Assembly (NCBI GenBank): GCA_014384545.1
Contig: JACNFQ010000071.1
Location: 1 to 9,556, forward strand
Length of the DNA: 9,556 nucleotides
Direction of reading: 5' to 3'
DNA from: a bacterium
GTDB lineage: Bacteria; UBP7; UBA6624
A program made the position numbers and the translations under genes. Numbering within the stretch: the first letter of the stretch is position 1; each line of letters opens with the position of its first letter. Under the pieces are notes generated by a model that did no database searches, had not been told where the DNA came from, and saw only the letters and a program-made list of their open reading frames with translations. Positions 8,301-9,556 of this stretch are shown in pieces.

Positions 8301-8491
8301 GAAAACCGGACCATGATACGACCCTCTTCAGCAAAGAACGACTCTCCGTTTGCCCCGATAAAGGATGTCCATCCATCTTGCAGAGGGAGTGAAGAGGGTG
8401 TTGAAGTCGTTGAAGAACTGTTTACACCCTTTCCACACCCTGTAACGACAAAGAGAGCCGCAATGCCCATCACGAAGAAAAGTCTATTCAT
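5333..8491 (-). CDS. Secreted subtilisin-like (S8) lipoprotein with Ig-like, discoidin-like and FG-GAP propeller domains
   Basis: 1052 residues. The N-terminus is a lipoprotein signal peptide with lipobox VTGC (C19), then a Ser/Thr-rich linker (24-36). Residues about 40-130 resemble a subtilase propeptide (RIMVRFSG, GWWSVGLPAG). The S8 peptidase domain (about 136-445) has a complete triad: D165 in IAFVDSGID, H209 in NYGHGTYVAGL, S381 in FGTSVAA, with oxyanion N302 in ASAGNDG. A Big_5/SbsA-like Ig domain follows (about 446-541: TTAPNIVSA, LDPATV, ITDLAGNS), then a discoidin-like sandwich (about 548-686: AIDGSEVTEW). Residues 690-1052 are FG-GAP/VCBS repeats with Ca-binding DxDGDG loops. It is expected to be membrane-anchored and exported; +2 glycine gives no inner-membrane retention signal by the enterobacterial rule. 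AGGAGGT at 8496-8502 lies 4 nt before the ATG. It has its own promoter and terminator, so it is probably monocistronic. Substrate unknown. Confidence 0.93.
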   Translation of the reverse strand: MNRLFFVMGIAALFVVTGCGKGVNSSSTTSTPSSLPLQDGWTSFIGANGESFFAEEGRIMVRFSGTESEARIAVTSIGGTLEHSPLEGWWSVGLPAGISLKEGTSSFLGLVGVEIAEPVAGLTVSAVPNDTFYTDQWQYKATHHDFEGAWNSVTGLAQTTIAFVDSGIDITHADLAGVYGGGTDIVDGDTDPTEISATCAPGDSVNYGHGTYVAGLLGAQTNNAVGVAGGSWNHAGLLAVRAIPPCGLASTDAIAEGIVWATNNGADVILVPAQTEADTTLLHDAVKYAWERGALVVASAGNDGSTISHFPGAYDEALNVGAAQGGIETPQVACRASYSNYGASVDIFADGGEGGSPANQMVSTDWDGVTTDLYGRKFGTSVAAAVVAGAAALAYEAHHHAGTANLAPVVKNEIIKTAVDHTGDAACSVTPGVPTYLNTLGAIAGDTTAPNIVSALSTSQNSFDLFFDEPLDPATVIVEANWTLSPDNWRLREVKMAPEGTRVTFITWNQALSTTYTITGGAAITDLAGNSISGGTNATTFVGQTTDNQLVYSAYGDGTGGTAANAIDGSEVTEWAAISPTCIAFDMNANGLNVVRVRILPSVFGGGGTWAANVYVGIREVGPTPATCTGKLNEESYNWIGSLSEADDDTWVDFLTRDLHPYNVLHIQYTSTVGSPSVKEVESFAVNDTQRLLVATGQNGVATDSYFKIFESVGDEVLSQRAWYWPGELGQAHIAAGDLTGDGWDEIVIGDGYGGTSYFKVFDSTGAELAREQPYFNGNNPNGEIMIDVGDPDGDGVGEIVACTGERGAASCSFFEFVPGTKTMRPETDLITTYYRPCLTLDDAICDATDQMPWGRYYSNEVHPAFADYDRDGDDEIVLVHGDDGRNSVAIKEMCTTWDVDSGIACLTRTRAALTEWYPYNLGNNPDGEVHIAVGHFTDNYDQIVVAQGIGSSGMVKVNDLDGNSLVSSWQPYNSFLNPNMEIQVMACDLDGDGFDEVITATGEGGNTSAANWLVNVYSVDTGTPVLDATFQPFSAAENPSGEIHIACGKFL
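5336..6424 (-). repeat. FG-GAP/VCBS repeat region (five complete units plus split ends) in the S8 lipoprotein
   Basis: Residues 690-1052 contain recurring units of the form NPxGEIxIAxGDxDGDGxDEIVxATGxGG. Calcium-loop segments start at D738 (DLTGDGWDEIV), D791 (DPDGDGVGEIV), D868 (DYDRDGDDEIV), H936 (HFTDNYDQIV, degenerate) and D989 (DLDGDGFDEVI). The region begins with the second half of a unit (RLLVATGQNG) and ends with the first half (NPSGEIHIACGKF). At the DNA level two units share the 11-mer GGGTTGTTCCC on the plus strand (5715-5725 and 6150-6160), encoding the GNNP turn. Confidence 0.8.
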
Positions 8492-8495
8492 ATCT

Positions 8496-8502
8496 ACCTC
8501 CT
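8496..8502 (-). promoter_or_regulatory. Shine-Dalgarno of the S8 lipoprotein gene
   Basis: A full AGGAGGT stands 4 nt before the ATG at 8489-8491, fixing the start of the lipoprotein at the residue that gives a normal 18-residue signal peptide. Confidence 0.85.
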
Positions 8503-8508
8503 AGGTCA

Positions 8509-8524
8509 TGTGATCCAAGTCACA
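8509..8524. promoter_or_regulatory. CRP/FNR-family palindrome TGTGA-N6-TCACA
   Basis: The site has both five-base half-sites of the CRP consensus with the correct 6-nt spacing (TGTGATCCAAGTCACA). It lies between the TATAAT and the Shine-Dalgarno of the S8 lipoprotein gene, over about +2 to +17 of the predicted transcript. At that position a bound regulator would be expected to repress. The assignment to a CRP-type regulator rests on pattern match only. Confidence 0.5.
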
Positions 8525-8532
8525 ATGCGACC

Positions 8533-8538
8533 ATTATA
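8533..8538 (-). promoter_or_regulatory. -10 element (TATAAT) of the S8 lipoprotein promoter
   Basis: On the minus strand this hexamer is exactly TATAAT, about 42 nt upstream of the ATG. It would give a transcription start near 8526 and a leader of about 35 nt that includes the strong Shine-Dalgarno. No good -35 is seen: the best candidate is CCCACA with an 18-nt spacer (8557-8562). The promoter may therefore need an activator or an alternative sigma factor contact. Confidence 0.6.
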
Positions 8539-8681
8539 GGGAAAATAGTGTTTCTCTGTGGGCGATAATAAGTACGAAATAGTATCTCATTTGAAAGTGA
8601 TTACTGAGAGAGCCTGTGCGTTCTTACACAGCCTTTTCCCCTACCTCACAAGCGAACTGTTGGCGGGGCGGCAAACACAAT

Positions 8682-9554
8682 CTAACGGGGTAGGCGTGGT
8701 TGGAGCAAGGCAGGGATTTCGGACAGACGCTCGGGGACAGGTACACCCACGGCTTCTAGTGCTGCGACTTTCGCAAGAGGCGTTCCCTTGTTCCCTTCAA
8801 CGATCGCCCCCGCATGCCCCATCGCTTTCCCTTCAGGTGCAGTTCGCCCCCCAATAAACCCTACGACCCTATCTTTCAACTTTCCCAGCGTAGGAATCAA
8901 AGCCGCAGCACGCTCTTCATCATCACCCCCAATTTCGCCCACCATGACCACTCCATCGGTCTCTTCATCCGCCTCAAAAGCTAAAAGAACATCTTTGAAA
9001 CGCGCACCAATGACCCTATCCCCACCAATGCCCACAGCCGTAGAAATACCCATCCCTGCTCTGCAAATCAAGTCCACCACTTCATAAGTCAAAGTGCCCG
9101 ACCGTGAAACCAACCCCACATTCCCTTGCCGGAACATCCCCGAGGGCATAATGCCCATTTTACCAATACCCGAAGAGAGAATGCCTGGGCAGTTGGGTCC
9201 AATCATCGTAGCACCTGCTTCTTTCACCATCTGCCCCATAAGAATCTCATCAAGCAAGGGGACACCTTCAGTAATCACGACCAATAACTTGATGCCACTT
9301 TCAACCGCATCCTCAACGGCACCCAAGACGAATCGGGGAGGGACGAAAGCGACACTAGCTGTGGCACCCGTCTCTTCAACGGCCGCCAAACAGTGCGGAA
9401 AAACGGGGTGATCCAAATGAGTCGTACCCCCCTTCCCTGGGGTTACCCCTCCAACGACATTCGTTCCATAGTCCATCATCGCCTGGGGATGGAATGCACC
9501 CTCTCGACCCGTCATGCCTTTAACGATGACTCTGGTTCCTTCATTGCGAGACAT
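8682..9554 (-). CDS. sucD: Succinate-CoA ligase (succinyl-CoA synthetase), alpha subunit
   Basis: 290 residues, the usual SucD length, with the ATG 2 bases from the window edge, so its ribosome-binding site is not visible. Together with SucC it interconverts succinyl-CoA and succinate with substrate-level ATP or GTP formation. Key elements: the CoA-binding segment GGVTPGKGGTTHLDHPVF (35-52), ATASV (64-68), GPNCPG (119-124), VSRSGTLTYE (149-158), GEIGG (206-210), and the phosphorylated histidine H247 in MGHAGAI. One position differs from the common pattern: the usual GIGGDP reads GIGGDR (R180, codon AGG at 9015-9017). The rest follows SucD and not malate-CoA ligase, which has GPNCAG. sucC is expected immediately upstream on the same strand outside the window. 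No convincing terminator follows the gene. It complements the ferredoxin-dependent oxidoreductase at the other end of the window, the enzyme that makes or uses succinyl-CoA. Confidence 0.95.
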   Translation of the reverse strand: MSRNEGTRVIVKGMTGREGAFHPQAMMDYGTNVVGGVTPGKGGTTHLDHPVFPHCLAAVEETGATASVAFVPPRFVLGAVEDAVESGIKLLVVITEGVPLLDEILMGQMVKEAGATMIGPNCPGILSSGIGKMGIMPSGMFRQGNVGLVSRSGTLTYEVVDLICRAGMGISTAVGIGGDRVIGARFKDVLLAFEADEETDGVVMVGEIGGDDEERAAALIPTLGKLKDRVVGFIGGRTAPEGKAMGHAGAIVEGNKGTPLAKVAALEAVGVPVPERLSEIPALLQPRLPR

Positions 9555-9556
9555 AC

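Larger units (their letters stand above)
8503..8681. other. Intergenic region between sucD and the S8 lipoprotein gene
   Basis: Besides the TATAAT and the palindrome described separately, this stretch holds an imperfect hairpin (CTGTG 8614-8618 with CACAG 8627-8631, 8-nt loop). On the minus strand, the direction of sucD, the hairpin has no T-tract after it, so it is not a convincing sucD terminator. On the plus strand it is followed by four T residues but there is no plus-strand gene upstream. No open reading frame with a ribosome-binding site or family similarity was seen. Confidence 0.5.

Noticed and set aside
8106-8504. 132-residue plus-strand open frame opposite the start of the S8 lipoprotein
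   Set aside because: Low-complexity composition without family similarity; the minus-strand frame has a signal peptide, Shine-Dalgarno and conserved domains.
8612-8633. Hairpin as a sucD terminator
   Set aside because: The stem has only five continuous pairs and no T-tract follows it on the minus strand.
8788-9411. Two open frames of about 100 residues on the plus strand opposite sucD
   Set aside because: They mirror sucD codons (Pro/Ser/Thr-rich) and have no independent support.

Overview
The window carries six protein-coding genes and one clear terminator. There are no RNA genes, insertion sequences or CRISPR arrays. Gene density is high: the only non-coding stretch over 100 bp is about 190 bp (8492-8681). 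Base composition is near balanced by eye. A lipoprotein signal peptide, a UDP-GlcNAc 6-dehydrogenase and a ferredoxin-dependent 2-oxoacid oxidoreductase point to a bacterium, probably diderm, with an oxygen-limited or ferredoxin-linked central metabolism. The sequence alone does not let me name a phylum.

Layout. On the plus strand, 1-623 is the C-terminal part of the beta subunit of a KorB-type 2-oxoacid:ferredoxin oxidoreductase. It is joined by a TTGA stop/start overlap to a CPBP (CAAX-like) intramembrane protease (620-1519). This pair runs tail-to-tail into a minus-strand operon, with 29 bp of coding overlap and no terminator between them. In its reading direction, from 5242 down to 1491, that operon encodes a small SLOG/cpYpsA-family protein, AMP-forming acetyl-CoA synthetase (again joined by a TTGA overlap) and a WbpA-type UDP-N-acetylglucosamine 6-dehydrogenase.

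Upstream of it, also on the minus strand, is a 1052-residue subtilisin-like (S8) lipoprotein (5333-8491). It ends in a strong intrinsic terminator (5277-5308) and has its own TATAAT promoter with a CRP/FNR-family palindrome over the expected start site. Its C-terminal third looks like a six-bladed FG-GAP propeller. The right edge holds a full-length sucD (8682-9554, minus), whose partner sucC would be expected just beyond the window.

How the genes fit together. KorB-type enzymes make or use succinyl-CoA, SucCD converts succinyl-CoA and succinate, and Acs activates acetate. Three acyl-CoA enzymes of central metabolism therefore lie within 9.5 kb, interrupted by a secreted protease and a sugar-nucleotide enzyme. 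All six genes belong to recognisable families. The less ordinary points are the SLOG-Acs coupling, the domain architecture of the S8 lipoprotein and its palindromic operator, a dnaX-like slippery heptamer inside acs, and a possible leaderless start directly behind the terminator.
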